64,000 bases of DNA from NCBI RefSeq assembly GCF_963678975.1, contig NC_089277.1:20181440-20245439 (forward strand). The letters run 5' to 3'. Below are positions 33,573-45,753 of this stretch, piece after piece. Source of the stretch: Dysidea avara (lineage: Eukaryota > Porifera > Demospongiae > Dictyoceratida > Dysideidae). Position numbers and translations under genes: made by a program. The notes below the pieces were generated by a model, which was not told where the DNA came from, searched no databases, and saw only the letters and a list, made by a program, of their open reading frames with translations. Each line of letters begins with the position of its first letter. Within the stretch, counting starts at the first letter, position 1.

Positions 33573-36500
33573 CAGTGCATGGGATGTGCCTTTTGGGGTT
33601 CCAACAAGTGAAGGTCGGCGTCCTCTGCACCTTGTCTTTCCTTTTATCTTCAATCAGGCTGCTTTCATTGTCTTCTTCTTCATCCAATGAAACCAAATTG
33701 AGGCATTAATTTTCCATATCAACACTTTCTTTCAGCAACATATTATATATATCCCACAGATTTTATTTCAGAGTTGGATTTCAGAAGTGCCACAGTCCTG
33801 GCACTATTAAAAGAGATACTAGCTAGATATCTGCAAGTTCGCGATTGGGATCCCACTTGTGATAGGTTTGTCACCATGCCCATCAATTGTGACCGAGCCT
33901 GCGAAAACAGGGCATGTGGGCACAAACTACACCCCGTCACTCTACAGGTCATATCTCAGTACTGGTACAGAATATCTGCATTCTGTAACTTGCATCATAA
34001 TGCCAATTAAATGCTAACCAAGAGCTGAAAATTAGACCGCAATAGCATAATGGTATAAAAAGTTATGAGCGATGGAAGTTTGAAAAAGTAGGCAAAAATC
34101 ATGTGCCCACATGCCCTATTTTCGCAGGCCCGGTCACAATTAAAGATCTAGGTGGACTAATAGCAATAAAGTACAGAGACCATGCCTCTTAACAATCTAG
34201 TTGTTTACATAACAGTAAACAAGATGACCTCACCCCTAGATAGCTGTACACCTCTTGGCTGATTCGAGACATACTCTAATACAACAGTTACAGCCATGTA
34301 TGGTATTCTAATAGAGCAGTCACCAGTTACATTGTAGTTAGCTGTGCTACAACAAAAAACTAAACCAACTAGTATTTTAAAAATGTTAATTTACAAATGA
34401 AGTAGGCATCTATGCAATAAAAAGTAGTGAAATAAGAGATGATTGATGGTGTTACAGCATAGCTCAGTGGGAAGTCCCTACTTGGCACTTCAAATATAAC
34501 AATTATTTTGCTCAATGCCAAAGTAGGGACCTTCCCACTGAGCTATGCTGTAATGTCATCATTCATCTCATGTTTCACTACTTTTTATTGCATAGATCCC
34601 TTTAAATTAACTTTTTAAAAAAAATAGTAGTTATATTGAGCATTCATTATGTTATTATAACAACTGAATAATGCTCACATTAATTGTGTAATACTACTGC
34701 TTATATAACAGATACCAATATTATAAGTAAACAATAAAACACCACACATTATTATACTGTAATGTGTAATACTACAGTGTAACTTAATGTGGTCTCCTAA
34801 TCAAAGCCACTGAGTAATATACATCATAACATATAGGTAGGTAATCATACCCACATGTATTGCTATAAATGAAATGTGTACCTGTCTACATTCTGAGGTG
34901 CAAACAGACACCATAGTTGAATGGTATCCAGGTCCTGAATATCTTCTGAGTGACTAAAATATAGAATAAATAGTGGTGGATCTACTGACTACTATAGTAG
35001 TTAAATGTAAATTCTTCTAGGGGTAATTGTAATTAATAATATCACAAATGGTTTAGTTTTGCATAATTGAGTGCAGTACTTCTCACCAATTAACCAATTA
35101 AGATGATGGTTACTGTTGTTGTTTTTTTAAGTTCTGTTCATTTGTGTGACTAATGAAAGTCTCACCCTCTGATCCCTGCATGAATGTTATATTTAAAGCA
35201 TATACTTACAGAGTATCACAATGCAGTTATACATACACAGCTGTAGTAGCTACCATAATTCACTTTACTTTTGTGTAAAAAAGTTCCATGATAATTTTTT
35301 TTGTGTAAAAATATTTTTGTATGATTTATGTGAATGACTGCTCTATTAGAGTAGTTCAATGTAATGTAAAATTTTTTGTGTAGGAAATTTTGTACAATTT
35401 TTGCATATGAAAATTATTTTACAATGAAAAAGGACAAATTACGGTATGCTGTACTTACAAAACTCTCTTTGTAGTATGCCAGACTTTTGTACTGCCAAAC
35501 AACTTCTCTCTTGTTTGCTTTTCAAATTTGTCAAGGATGGTAGAAGGTATTCATACTATGCAAGACAAAAGGACATAAAATGATACCTGTGCATACATAT
35601 AGTTACAAAACCACACAATACAGACCATTTGGCTAATACAGTACAGTGTATACACACACAAGTGCACTCCATAACCAATTAAACTTACTGGAGCAAGTGC
35701 CATGCATTAAGTTAGAATGTCATCGAGGTGATCTTTACATTCCACAAGGAGAATCTGAATCAACTTTTGCTACATCCAGAAATGGATTATCTGTTATAGT
35801 TGCTAAAAGAGCCCTTGATGAATGTAAGCAATAATGACATCTAATTCAATTATAGAGTAATGGCTGATAAGCATGGTTAATCTACATGTCTAAGGATCTG
35901 CAAGTCAAATAGAAATCATTTATTATACACACATTATATAGTATGACTGACACCTGTATGAATGTCACATGAAAATACACATAGTAAAAAAGTTGCAATA
36001 TCTGTACACTATTACGTTACTTTTTCGTGGCATCCACATATATAATTTTGTAATAATTTGCAGGAAGCCAGAAATGAGAGACATCTTGTACAATTCAACT
36101 TTTAATTGTGTTATGTCACATCACGAATATAATGCTTCTCCCTTAGGCATAACTTTTAGCATAACAGACCAGCAAAAATAACAAGCATTATCATGCCAAC
36201 TCAATAGAACCATTTTCAAAAGTCTAATTAGAATGCACAATGAATGTGCAAAATGCACCAAAACACGAACCAAAATTTGAACGTACTACATATTATTACT
36301 GCATTTCATATCAAGAAAACATGTATGTATCTTAGCTGATTATTCACACTTAATGGAAACAAGATCGAGATACCCTAATAGTGAAGTCACTTACTCTAAT
36401 AAGCAGTCAGGAAATGCTAATATACTCTAATAAAACAGTCACCTCTGAAGCATAATATTGATTTTAAAAGCATACTTTTAAGCTCAGATTTTGAGAACTA

Positions 36501-39500
36501 CTCAAAAGCATAATTGGCTATTTTCAAAGCATAATTGGCACAAGCCTATTCTCACTAGTGCCACACTAAGGATCAGTGTTGAACTTAGTTGTGACTGATG
36601 ACACACACAGGTGGAGTATACATAGGTCCTCCCTATTAACCAAATTTACAAGAAATCAGTGATATATACTCATGAGATCTTTCATATGGCTTGTATGGAA
36701 AGTATGTTTAAGCATATTCATGGATTCCCTAAAAATAATTATTTCAGGCTGCAGTTTTTAGTGCATATAACCAGTTGAGAATCTTGAGATTAAAAGTGTG
36801 TGTCTGATTTACAATACTGTACAAACTTATACCTACTGATATAGTATTTCACAAGATAACAACCTTAAAAGTTATATTTAAAGTAACTACATTTTCTTAC
36901 TCACTTGACAAAATTCTAGATTTGTCTCATTTGATACATCACACAGCTGAAAATATCCATCATCTGTGACAGCAAATATTCTGGACTAAAATAATAATGG
37001 CAGTAATGATCACGAAACTTAATACATAATTATTGCTTATTATGTGTAATCCATTGTAATACGGTGCATATAAATTGTAGTAAATATTAGCTGGATACAC
37101 ACATACAGCATGATAACAGATGACATACTGTAAATGGCATTATAGCTAATGTTGTATGAATACCAGGTATTGTACATACTCATCAATGTAGTGAGCTCTA
37201 AGTGCCTTGCTCATTCAGCTTCTCTCAGATTCTCTTCAATATACTGTGATAACATGGTGTATAACAATTAAGTTTAATATAAATTTTGTTCCCTTAAGAT
37301 CTACAGTTGCAATATTTTACATGGTGATTTCCCATAGTTATTCTCAACTATGTATTGTACACATGTAATGTACTGTAACTATTTATCTTTTAGCTATAAC
37401 TAGTAAGTACACAGGCAGTTGCAACTTGTGGGATTTCCACGCTACAGGATTTGGTGCAAATTGAAGGCTAATCAAATCATAGAGATCTCATTACTTAGCA
37501 TAGGCGATGGAGACGGGGGAACCAGGGGGGCCATGGCCCCCACTTTTATGGGACACTGTTTGAAAGAAAAGATCGAGATACTCTAATAGAACAGTCAGGA
37601 TCTGGATACTCTAATAGAGCAGCCACAGTATTCAGAGAAGCAGTGCAGCAAGTAACTTAGCTACACATGTGTATAGTTATAATATAATCAAGATATAATC
37701 AGTGGAGAGCAGCTATTGTCAGCAAGCTGTGACCTTTTCTTTTTTTTCTTTGGCCTTCAACTTACAGCTGGCCTGGCCCCTTTACTCTTTGGCCTGCTCC
37801 ACCGCCCCTGTTACTTAGCACTACGGGAACTCTGAGGCTCATTGTTTAGCTATTTGTAACTAATGTACAAAAGTTGGACAGCTTTGATCTTTAAAAGTAG
37901 CTAACATGATTGTACAAAACAATGACTATAAACAACAGATACTTACAAGTTACAAAATTCACTTACTTGGCTGCATGCATAGCTGTATATTCCTTGATAG
38001 AATTCATTAATACATTTATTGAAGCCCTATATAATCACTATGCAAACCAAAACATGGCTAATTTCTCTTAACCTTGTCAATACTATCTAATCTTGTTCTT
38101 AATGCGTCTACACAGTATTTGCCTCCTGAGCGTGGAATACACCCATACATATAAGCAGCTTCCAATTAGGCATGAGGCTATTATGCTCAAAAAGTCACCT
38201 ATTATGCTTTTGAGAATTGCCCATTATTCCCAAAATTATGCTACCATAATTGGCTAATAATGCCAGTTTTATTGCTGTATCAGACCATTTTCATTGAAGT
38301 TTTAAGCCTCAAATAGTCTTGAATCTTTAGCTGGTTGTTGTATTAGAGTATTTAATTTCAATGTGACTGCTTTATTAGAGTAAATAATATCTAATCCAAA
38401 ACAGCCAAACTGTAAAAAAAGGGTGCGGCCCTCAGAAAGGCTATGGTGAAAAAAGATGTGAAATCCAAGGTGGCGGCCAAGAAATGGCTGTGATGGTAGG
38501 TTAATGGTAAAAATTTTAATAATGACAATTCAGGTAAATTTTGTGCCGCTTGGTCTTGGCACAAAATTCACCTGAATTGTCGTTATTAAAATTTTTACCA
38601 TTAACCTACCATCACAGCCATTTCTTGGCCGCCACCTTGGATTTCACATCTTTTTTCACCATAGCCTTTCTCAGGGCCGCACACTTTTTTTACAGCTTGG
38701 CTGTTTTGGATTAGATTTCATTTCTTTTTGTATTTGTATACCCCAAAGCCGGCCTATGGCCAGCTTTGGGACTTTTTTAACCTATGTTTTTTTTCTTCAC
38801 TACAGGAAGAAGAAAAGATGAAGTAGATGTACTTTAAATATTTTATCAGTAAATGTACAAATTATGTATATAATACATATGTGACCGGATTTGCGAAAAG
38901 GGGCCTTCCACACACATCCAATTTGCCAACTTTGACAATTGATAACTTCAGATTGGAAAGAGCTATTGCCTTGAAATTTGGGCAGTGGTGATTTCTTTGC
39001 AGCTGAACTCTCTACAAGGTAATTTCTTCTAGCTGATCTCTCTACAGGGAGATTTGTTTGTAGCTGAACTATCTACAAGGTAACTTCTTCTAGCTGATCT
39101 CTCTACAGGGTGGTTTCTTTGTAGCTGAACTCTCTAAAAGGTAACTTCTTCTAGCTGATCTCTCTACAGGGAGGTCTGTTTGTAGCTGAACTATCTACAA
39201 GGTAACTTCTTCTAACTGATCTTTCTACAGGGCAATTTGTTTGTGGCAGAATTTTCTACAGGGTGATTTCTTTGCAGCTGAACTCTCTACATGGTGGTTT
39301 CTTTGTAACTGAACTCTCTACAAAGTAATTTCTTCTAGCTGATCTCTCTACAGGGTGATTTGTTTGTAGCTGAATTCTGTACAGCTGATTTGTTTGCAGC
39401 TGAGCTCTTTACAGAATGGTTTCTTTGTAGCTGAACTCTCTACGTATACAAGGTAACTTTTCTAGCTGATGTCTCTACAAGGTGACTAGTTTGTAACTGA

Positions 39501-41686
39501 ACTCTCTACATGGTGGTTTCTTTGTAACTGAACTTTCTACAAGGTTGACTTCTTCTAGCTGATCTAACACAGGGTTATTTGTTTGTAGCTGAACTCTCTA
39601 CAAGGTAACTTCTTCTAGCTGATCTCTCTAAATGGTGGTTTCTTTGTAACTGAACTTTCTAAAGGTGACTTCTTCTAGCTGATCTAACACAGGGTTATTT
39701 GTTTGTAGCTGAACTCTCTACAAGGTAACTTCTTCTAGCTGATCTCTCTACATGATGAATTGTTTGTAGCTGAATTCTGTATAGGTGATTTGTTTGCAGC
39801 TGAGCTCTTTAAATAATGATTTCTTTGTAGCTGAACTCTCTCAAGGTAACTTCTTCTAGCTGATGTCTTTACAGGGTCACTAGTTTGTAGCTGAATTCTC
39901 TACATGGTGGTTTCTTTGTAACTGAACTCTCTACAAGGTAACTTTTTCTAGCTCATCTTTCTACAGGGTGATTTATTTGTAGCTGAATTCTGTACAGGTG
40001 ATTTGTTTGCAGCTGAGCTCTTTAAAGAATGGTTTCTTTGTAGCTGAACTCTCTACAAGGTAACTTCTTCTAGCTGATGTCTCTACAAGGTCACTAGTTT
40101 GTAGTTGAGCTCTCTACATGGTAATTTCTTTGTAACTGAACTCTCTACAAGGTGACCTCTTCTAGCTGATCTTTCTATAGGGTGATTTATTTGCAGCTGA
40201 GCTCTTTACAGAATGGTTTCTATGTAGCTGAACTCTTTACAAGGTAACTTCTTCTAGCTGATGTCTCTACAGGGTCACTAGTTTGTAAATGAATTCTCTA
40301 CATGGTGGTTTCTTTGCAACTGAACTCTCTACAAGGTAACTTCTTCTAGCTGATCTCTCTACAGGGAGATTTGTTTGTAGCTGAACTCTCTACTGGTGAT
40401 TTGTTTGAAGCTGAACTCTCTAAATGATGGTTTCTTTGTAGCTGAACTCTTAGACTACAAGGTGATTTCTTCTAGCTGAATTATCTCTTTCTATAGTTGC
40501 ATGAATTCTCTACAAGGTAACTTCTTCTAGCTGATCTCTCTACAGGGTGAATTGTTTGTGGCTGATCTCTCTACAGGGTGACTTGTTTGTAGCTGATCTC
40601 TATACAGGTTACTTGTTTCTAGCTGATCTCTTGAATTCTCTTCAGGTGACTGCTCTATTAGGATGACTGCTCTATTAGAGTATCTCGATCTCGCACTTGC
40701 TACACCAAGTTGGATTTCGTGTTATAACTCCGTGGCTTTAAGTCTGATTCTTCTACACCATTGAAGAGCCTTTCTAAGATGATAACTCCATCTGTACAGC
40801 GATTTTCAAAGCATTACCCCAAGCGGTTTATCTGGTAGGCGTGGTAAGCAGTCGTTTTTTATTAGCTAATCTCGATTGCGTAATTGTTACACACTGTTGG
40901 TTTTTTCGCTGTATCTTCCTGGTTTTTAGCTCGATTTCTTTCAAACCACAAAACGTTTGAGGTTCAATAGTTAACCTATTCACCCACCGATTTTCAGCTT
41001 CTTCCCATACGCGGTTTACCCTGTAGGCGTGACAACATATTGGTGTTATTTTTCGTGAATAATCGCTCATAAATCTTTGCCTGTTTATCGTATCCTAGCC
41101 AAAGTTGGCACAGAGATGCGCCTTTATACCCCCTGCTGTGTGCCAAATTTCAAGGCGATCGGATATGGCGTTCGCGTTTTATAGCAGTTTTTGTAAGTGC
41201 GCGAAAAGAGGAAGAAAAATAAGAAAAAGAAGAAGAAAAAAAACGAAGAAACTAAGCCAATTTTTGAAGTCGCATATCTCGGGAACGCTTGAAGCGATTT
41301 CACTCAAATTTGGAATGTGGAGTGCTGAAGGTAGAGGGAGTGTCCACAGCAAAAATCGTCTTGTTTCAGCAAGGCAGCACAGAGCTACGGAGGTGCGAAA
41401 ATTGCGTTTTCTTTCTTCCTGTCAATATACTCACGGGTGTTACGCGCCGGCTTTTTGGGCCGCACGACACACTACCGTGTGTCTTGATTCAGTGACTGTT
41501 CTATTAGAGTTTCTAACTGCTCTATTAGAGTATCTCGATCTTTTTAACGGAATCGTGCAATCTGCAGATTTTCCTACTATTAAAGCTTTATAATCACCTC
41601 ATAATGCTAGCATAATTCCTGATTCCCACGCATACCTATTATGCCTGAAATTATAATTGCCACATCCCTACTCCCAATTGAGAAGC
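33573..41686 (-). CDS. Unrecognised multi-exon gene, one exon split by a hAT element
   Basis: Exon-like blocks on the minus strand with consensus borders: 41671-41686 plus 38073-38158 (one exon, split), 37967-38026 (donor GTAAGT), about 37165-37240, 36905-36985 (donor GTGAGT), 35459-35555 (donor GTAAGT), 34882-34953, and 33573 to about 33700 (donor GTGAGT). Joined across the hAT, the first reads ASQLGAAYMYGCIPRSGGKY. Later exons give DTIQLWCLFAPQNVD and, after a one-base shift, an AT-hook-like RGRRPSLVGTPKG. There is a TGA inside the 37.2-kb block, and frame slips at 35.5 and 33.6 kb. It may be a decaying gene or a gene with sequence errors. Linking all blocks into one gene is inference. Confidence 0.45.
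33888..34137. mobile_element. MITE of the GTGACCGG family (TSD AATT)
   Basis: Left GTGACCGAGCCTGCGAAAAC, right complement GTGACCGGGCCTGCGAAAAT. AATT flanks both sides (33884-33887, 34138-34141). The interior closely matches 1571-1818. Confidence 0.85.
34376..34622. mobile_element. ~245-bp palindromic element with tRNA A-box-like arms
   Basis: Almost the whole segment is an inverted repeat. Both arms contain TTACAGCATAGCTCAGTGGG followed by AAG(G)TCCCTACTT(T)GGCA, and GCAATAAAAAGTAGTGAAA outside it. TAGCTCAGTGGG matches the pol III A-box consensus of tRNAs. It could be a fold-back MITE or two SINE-like units facing each other. Confidence 0.65.
36144..36548. mobile_element. hAT-type MITE (TSD TTCTCCCT/TTCTCACT)
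   Basis: Right end complement TAGGCTTGTGCCAATTATGC; left end TAGGCATAACTTTTAGCATA is more diverged. Flanking 8-mers differ at one base (36136-36143, 36549-36556). Carries the CTCTAATAGAG-type motif near 36370 and 36430. Confidence 0.7.
37499..37810. mobile_element. Second hAT-type MITE family (TSD TTACTTAG)
   Basis: Ends CATAGGCGATGGAG and (complement) CAGGGGCGGTGGAG. TTACTTAG is duplicated exactly at 37491-37498 and 37811-37818. It contains two CTCTAATAGA(G/A) motifs (about 37573 and 37605), although its termini are unlike those of the TAGGC family. Confidence 0.8.
38390..41487 (+). mobile_element. Helitron-like composite element, copy F
   Basis: Starts TCTAATCC after A (38389) and ends GTGTCTTGA before T (41488). 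The paralogous hAT at 17 kb keeps the empty site TAAATAATATTCAGTGACTG (about 17017-17036), again A^T with no duplication. Palindrome 38390 to about 38717. A fragment of the GTGACCGG family lies at about 38882-38990 between spacer and satellite. Confidence 0.9.
38990..40640 (+). repeat. 31-bp minisatellite array of copy F
   Basis: Same unit family as copy C, with many units in the same order, including the TTATCTCTTTCTATAGTTGC irregular unit near the right end of both arrays. Confidence 0.9.
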
Positions 41687-41689
41687 CTG

Positions 41690-42540
41690 TAGGAAAATAA
41701 GTCAAACATAACCTGCTAGTGTATTAGTGTATAAAGTTCAGCAAGGTAATGATTCAGAATCTGCAAATTTTTATTTTCACCAATAATCATAGGTGATTCT
41801 AAGGGGAGGCCATGGCCCCCCTACTGAAGTATAACTTTTTTTAAATCTTGGGGTAAGTTGAAATACAGATTAACATTGTTATGTTTCACATTTTCAGGTT
41901 TTTATCACAAATTTTAGGTATTTCTCAAGCCTTCAAATTGCAAAATGCTGCCCCCTTTAAATTCTACTTTATATTACAGCCATACAGGAATAGTCATGCT
42001 GTTCCCATCAGGTCTAGAATCGCCACTTCCAATGATTATTTTCAAGGTATGTGAGATAAATAACAATATGCATTAGATTTACTTACTTATCAAAACTTTC
42101 TAAATATCTTTACTGGCTATGTATATGTATCTTAGTTTAGCTGCTCAAGATTACATTATTGAAACTTATCGACAAGTGCTTGCCTGTAGCACTAGCGAAT
42201 AGTGTATGTACAGTACTACTAACTATCATACAGTATGGTAGTACTGTATAATAGGGATCATGAAGGTTTGGCATTCCTGCACAAAAATATATCACCAAAA
42301 ATAACCTTCCTTTCCCTTCATTACATTATTATAGCAATGGTACCACTTCAGAGGTATTGTCATTAATGTAGATCCTATAATCATCAACAATTTTGTAATC
42401 ACATCCATAACTGCCTATGTTATCAGATAACTATAGTGATCTCTGTAGTAATCTCAGTAGTAATCCAAAACTTATATGATACCTAGAAGCTAAATGTATA
42501 TGGGGAGTTACAAGCCACAAGGACTTCAAATATATCAATA
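41690..42540. other. Non-coding; probable MITE at about 41800-42030
   Basis: Inverted ends TAGGTGATTCTAAGGGG and (complement) GTGGCGATTCTAGACCTG enclose about 230 bp, with GGAGGCCATGGCCCCCC near the left end. A fragment ending TAGGGATCATGAAGGTTTGG (E3 type) starts at about 42250. No gene is supported. Confidence 0.4.
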
Positions 42541-42555
42541 AAGATTAAGTCTTCT

Positions 42556-42744
42556 CTATGTTGTATATCCTCCCAATCTGCTGTATGATCTATATGTTGG
42601 ACCCTCTATCACTCTCCTTGATATGTTTCCAAATGAGCTGCAAAACCTCTCATTCAAGTGCTCATCGCAAGAAAGACCCATCTCTGCAAGTGAGATAAAA
42701 ACAACACTGCAAATCACCAGTGTGAAGGAAAGAAAAGCTTTCAT
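42556..42744 (-). CDS. Small secreted peptide, 62 residues
   Basis: Starts MKAFLSFTLVICSVVFIS, a clear signal peptide (Lys, then a hydrophobic core, cleavage likely near residues 20-25). The mature part has two Cys (about residues 26 and 35) and an internal RR at about residues 43-44 that could be processed. The C-terminus YSRLGGYTT is Gly/Tyr/Ser-rich. The ATG follows CTAGTC and lies about 75 bp downstream of a TATAAAAT box, the spacing expected for a short 5' UTR. No family recognised. It appears to be single-exon and undamaged, so it is among the best candidates here for a working host gene. Confidence 0.55.
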   Translation of the reverse strand: MKAFLSFTLVICSVVFISLAEMGLSCDEHLNERFCSSFGNISRRVIEGPTYRSYSRLGGYTT

Positions 42745-42814
42745 GACTAGGAGAAAGTAGCTAGCTGAACTGAACAGTTTTAACCTTGATGTCTACATCA
42801 GAAAACTGGCAGAC

Positions 42815-42822
42815 ATTTTATA
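42815..42822 (-). promoter_or_regulatory. TATA box (TATAAAAT) of the small secreted peptide
   Basis: TATAAAAT on the minus strand, 71 bp upstream of the ATG at 42744. A start site about 30 bp downstream of the box would leave a 5' UTR of roughly 40-45 nt. Confidence 0.5.
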
Positions 42823-43226
42823 CTAATCATTCATCTAGTACATCTCATGAGCTAGTTAACCGCATGTGGATTTTATGACTACCTGTGAAGCCCTTTAAAC
42901 ACTGTAACTAATAGTCATAAAGTGCTTTGATACCGGCAAGAACAATTGAGATATGAGGCTTTAAGATATTCCATACATTTACTATGGGCGATTCAGGTGT
43001 GCAAGCATGTTTAAACATGAAAACATGTTTCTTCCAGCATAAACCATTGGGTGTGAATATATGTTCACCTCTTTGATACTACTGTTATTGGCTGGGGCTC
43101 AGGTTAACGTGTACTGACTATAGAATGGGTATTAAATTCCTACTTTGAATTCAGTCTACACCCACCACAATATTTATTTTAGGTGCCCTTGTTTCACTAC
43201 TTTTTATTTATATGATCACTACTTGA

Positions 43227-43993
43227 TAGGCCTGAGCCTATTATGCTCAAAATTTTACCTATTATTCTTTCCAGAATTTCCCAAAAAATTCTCCTATTAT
43301 TCTTTTTGTTATTCTTGCATCCAGCCTATTATTCCATAATTATTCTCATTCAGTATATATCTGTGGCTAGTTGCTTAGTTTTCAAGATGCTGCTATAAGT
43401 AGTTTTGTCTGAATTATTAATAGCCATATATGAAGCATTCCACCTTACACATCATTTTTCTATCCATAATAGTTACAGCAGAGTTAGAATAGCTATCTAC
43501 AGTAATAATTCAAGTGTATTTAATTATTAGTGTATTATAATACTATGCTGTAACTACTGTATAGCTACTAAGTTAGGTAGATAATAATGCTCAAAGGCTT
43601 GAAGGAGATACACTGGTATAAGATTTACAAGTTTCAGAATTGCAGATAATCATGCAGTTAAATCCCTGATGCTGGCTGCAGATTGTTAACATGAAACGAT
43701 CTGACTACTCTATTAGAGTATTTGAGCGTTCTATTAGAGTATATCGATCTTTTAGAGGCTTTTCAGCTCCTTTCAGCCAGCACTCCTGTCAGCTTTATAT
43801 CATTTGTAGTAGTTTAACTCTTTCTTCTAGATAATCAAGAAGAATCACGCCCCCTAATTCCACCGATTATTCCCGTGGTCGTCCGATTATTCTAAAATTA
43901 TGCCTGTAACCATCCTATTATTCCGGAATTATTCTCACGAAATTGGTGACCTATTATTCTCAAGATTATGCCGGAATAATAGGCGCAGGCCTA
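43227..43993. mobile_element. hAT-type element (TSD CTACTTGA/CTACTTAA)
   Basis: Ends TAGGCCTGAGCCTATTATGC and (complement) TAGGCCTGCGCCTATTATTC. 8-bp flanks differ by one base. About 770 bp, non-coding, with two copies of the CTCTATTAGAG-type motif near 43705 and 43735 followed by TATCGATCTTTT. Confidence 0.82.
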
Positions 43994-44009
43994 CTACTTA
44001 AACTTAAAA

Positions 44010-44900
44010 TTCCCAGTGAACCCAAGCATGTATGGAAGTAATAGTGCCAGGCTTATTGCTTGGTCTGAACATGTGCCCCAACTCTCAGTTACTGAATTAT
44101 AGCAATCTGGCCATTACAGTTTAGCCTGTTATGCAGAGTTACAAATGAATATACTAGGAGAAGGGCCTCTGCAATCAACCCAGGAAAACCTGCAAAATAT
44201 ACTGTAGGGAAGCCAACAGGCATGCAGAGCTACTGCAAATTGATGCCTTGGGCTTTCGCTAGTGACTAAGCTTATATAAGATAAATGGGACACAGAGGAG
44301 TACACATATAATTCCATGAAAATTACATTGTATGTATGCACTGTAGTATTCCAAAAGGCACCAGTATGGCTGAAAAGACATCAACCAGTGAAAAAACTCA
44401 AGCCCATAGCCAGAGGCGTACGGAGGGGGGTTTCCAGGGATTTCAGGAAACCCCTTTGGATTTTACACAGTATTTGAAACATTTAGAAATTGACACTTCA
44501 GGTTTCCAGAATCTGGAATCTGTCATGGAACAGTACACCTTTAAACTTTTATCTTAGTTAAATAATAGTTTCTAGCATGATAGCAACACTTATAGCATTG
44601 TTCTGAATTATGATTTTGGTGAAAAGATCGAGATACTCTAATAGAGCAGTCAGGCTATATAAACTACTCTAATATAACAGTCACTTAGCTGTAGTGGAAA
44701 CCCCTTTTCAAAATTCCTGCGTACGCCCCTGATAGCCTTAGCCAGTACTGAGTTATGCAATAGCTAAAGGCACCAGTCAGTCAGTAAAAATTCAACTGAT
44801 AAAAAACTTTATAGCAGCATTTTGGAAATGTTTCAGGTCATGCTGAAGGTACTTTTGAGTGTGGTGATACCTCACCAATACTGCCTAGGTTTGAGCAGTC
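44010..44900 (+). repeat. Dispersed repeat E3 (interrupted)
   Basis: Blocks CCTCTGCAATCAACCCAGG, AAAACTCAAGCCCATAGC and AGTTATGCAATAGC...GGTACTTTTGAG match the E3 copy at 32-33 kb. A 321-bp element is inserted at 44411-44731. Confidence 0.5.
44411..44731. mobile_element. Unfilled CAG..GGCGTA element (5-bp TSD ATAGC)
   Basis: Ends CAGAGGCGTACGGAGG and (complement) CAGGGGCGTACGCAGG. ATAGC flanks both sides (44406-44410, 44732-44736). This copy is free of insertions and is therefore the empty-site reference for copies D1 and D2 and for the hAT at 31.4 kb. It has CTCTAATAGAG near 44637. Confidence 0.85.
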
Positions 44901-44949
44901 TATTATGCTCTAAAATTTGCCTATTATATTTTAAGTGTAGTATTCATTA

Positions 44950-45215
44950 CAATACTTTCCCAAACTTGTAATGGAGCCAGACCATATGTGTCTTAAGGAG
45001 TGGCTACTATCACCAACCAATGACTCTAATTGATGTGTACAAAATTTTCCTTTTCCCCATCAAACATCAAATTATGGAACCAACTCCCTGCTGATGTAAC
45101 TAATTCCTCTACTCCTAATGAGTTTTGTAATGACTTAAGCAATTTTATGATCACGTACACCTGTTTGTTATAATCTTTCGATTGCTGGACAGTAATAAAT
45201 ATAATAGTCTATTGT
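44950..45215 (+). mobile_element. LINE fragment: C-terminal end of a reverse transcriptase
   Basis: The frame reads SPSNIKLWNQLPADVTNSST ... FCNDLSNFM and then a stop, the usual C-terminal pattern of non-LTR retrotransposon ORF2 (compare the tails at 53.4 and 61.5 kb). The upstream part is missing or decayed. An AGTAATAAATATAATAG tail follows. Confidence 0.6.
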
Positions 45216-45517
45216 GATAACACTTTTACTGTCACCACACTAATCATCTGGTTGGCTGAAATGTTAATTCTCTTGACAAAATTCACTTTTTGTTTTTAGC
45301 TGTTTTTCAGGATCCAGCTCAATTTGTACACACTTTTAGTTTTTGGAATTTCCCCAATTTTCTGCCTATTGATTATGCTTGCTTTTATGCATTTCAGAAA
45401 TATAGCTATATAAATCACAATATGCTTTTATTTTGTGAGTTTTATCTTTGTGCAGAGAGATTCTTCATATAATAAACTGTGATCATGTACACCAAATGGT
45501 GTATACAAATGCATTTA

Positions 45518-45753
45518 CCATAGATCGGGAAATATTCAACAGTAAGAATATTTCGTGGTTGCCTATACCAACGAAAATAAATTATATGAAATATTTTCAC
45601 TCTTGAATATTTTCTATTTGCGAAATATTTTTTGAAGGCTGAGCCATCAAAATTGAGGTCAAAGCACTTGGCTTAGGCTGGCTTAGGCTGTCCATGAAAA
45701 TATAACACATTGAATTTATTTTAAAACTACAAATGAAAATTTCCGATTTATGG
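45518..45753. mobile_element. MITE with TA target duplication
   Basis: Ends CCATAGATCGGGAAATATTC and (complement) CCATAAATCGGAAATTTTC, each bordered by TA (45516-45517, 45754-45755). A TA duplication suggests the Tc1/mariner group. 236 bp, non-coding. Confidence 0.65.

Larger units (their letters stand above)
38167..41670. mobile_element. hAT-type element hosting composite copy F
   Basis: Left TAGGCATGAGGCTATTATGC, right complement TAGGGATGTGGCAATTATAA. Flanks CTTCCAAT (38159-38166) and CTCCCAAT (41671-41678), 7 of 8 matching. Own sequence is 38167-38389 and 41488-41670. It sits inside an exon of the minus-strand gene. Confidence 0.82.

Noticed and set aside
35646..35834. 62-residue plus-strand ORF ending VIVAKRALDECKQ
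   Set aside because: Protein-like composition, but no splice context, no family and no second exon.
41978..42046. Plus-strand exon with good acceptor (TATATTACAG) and donor (GTATGT)
   Set aside because: It overlaps the right end of a probable MITE (GTGGCGATTCTAGA) and gives no recognisable protein or neighbouring exon.
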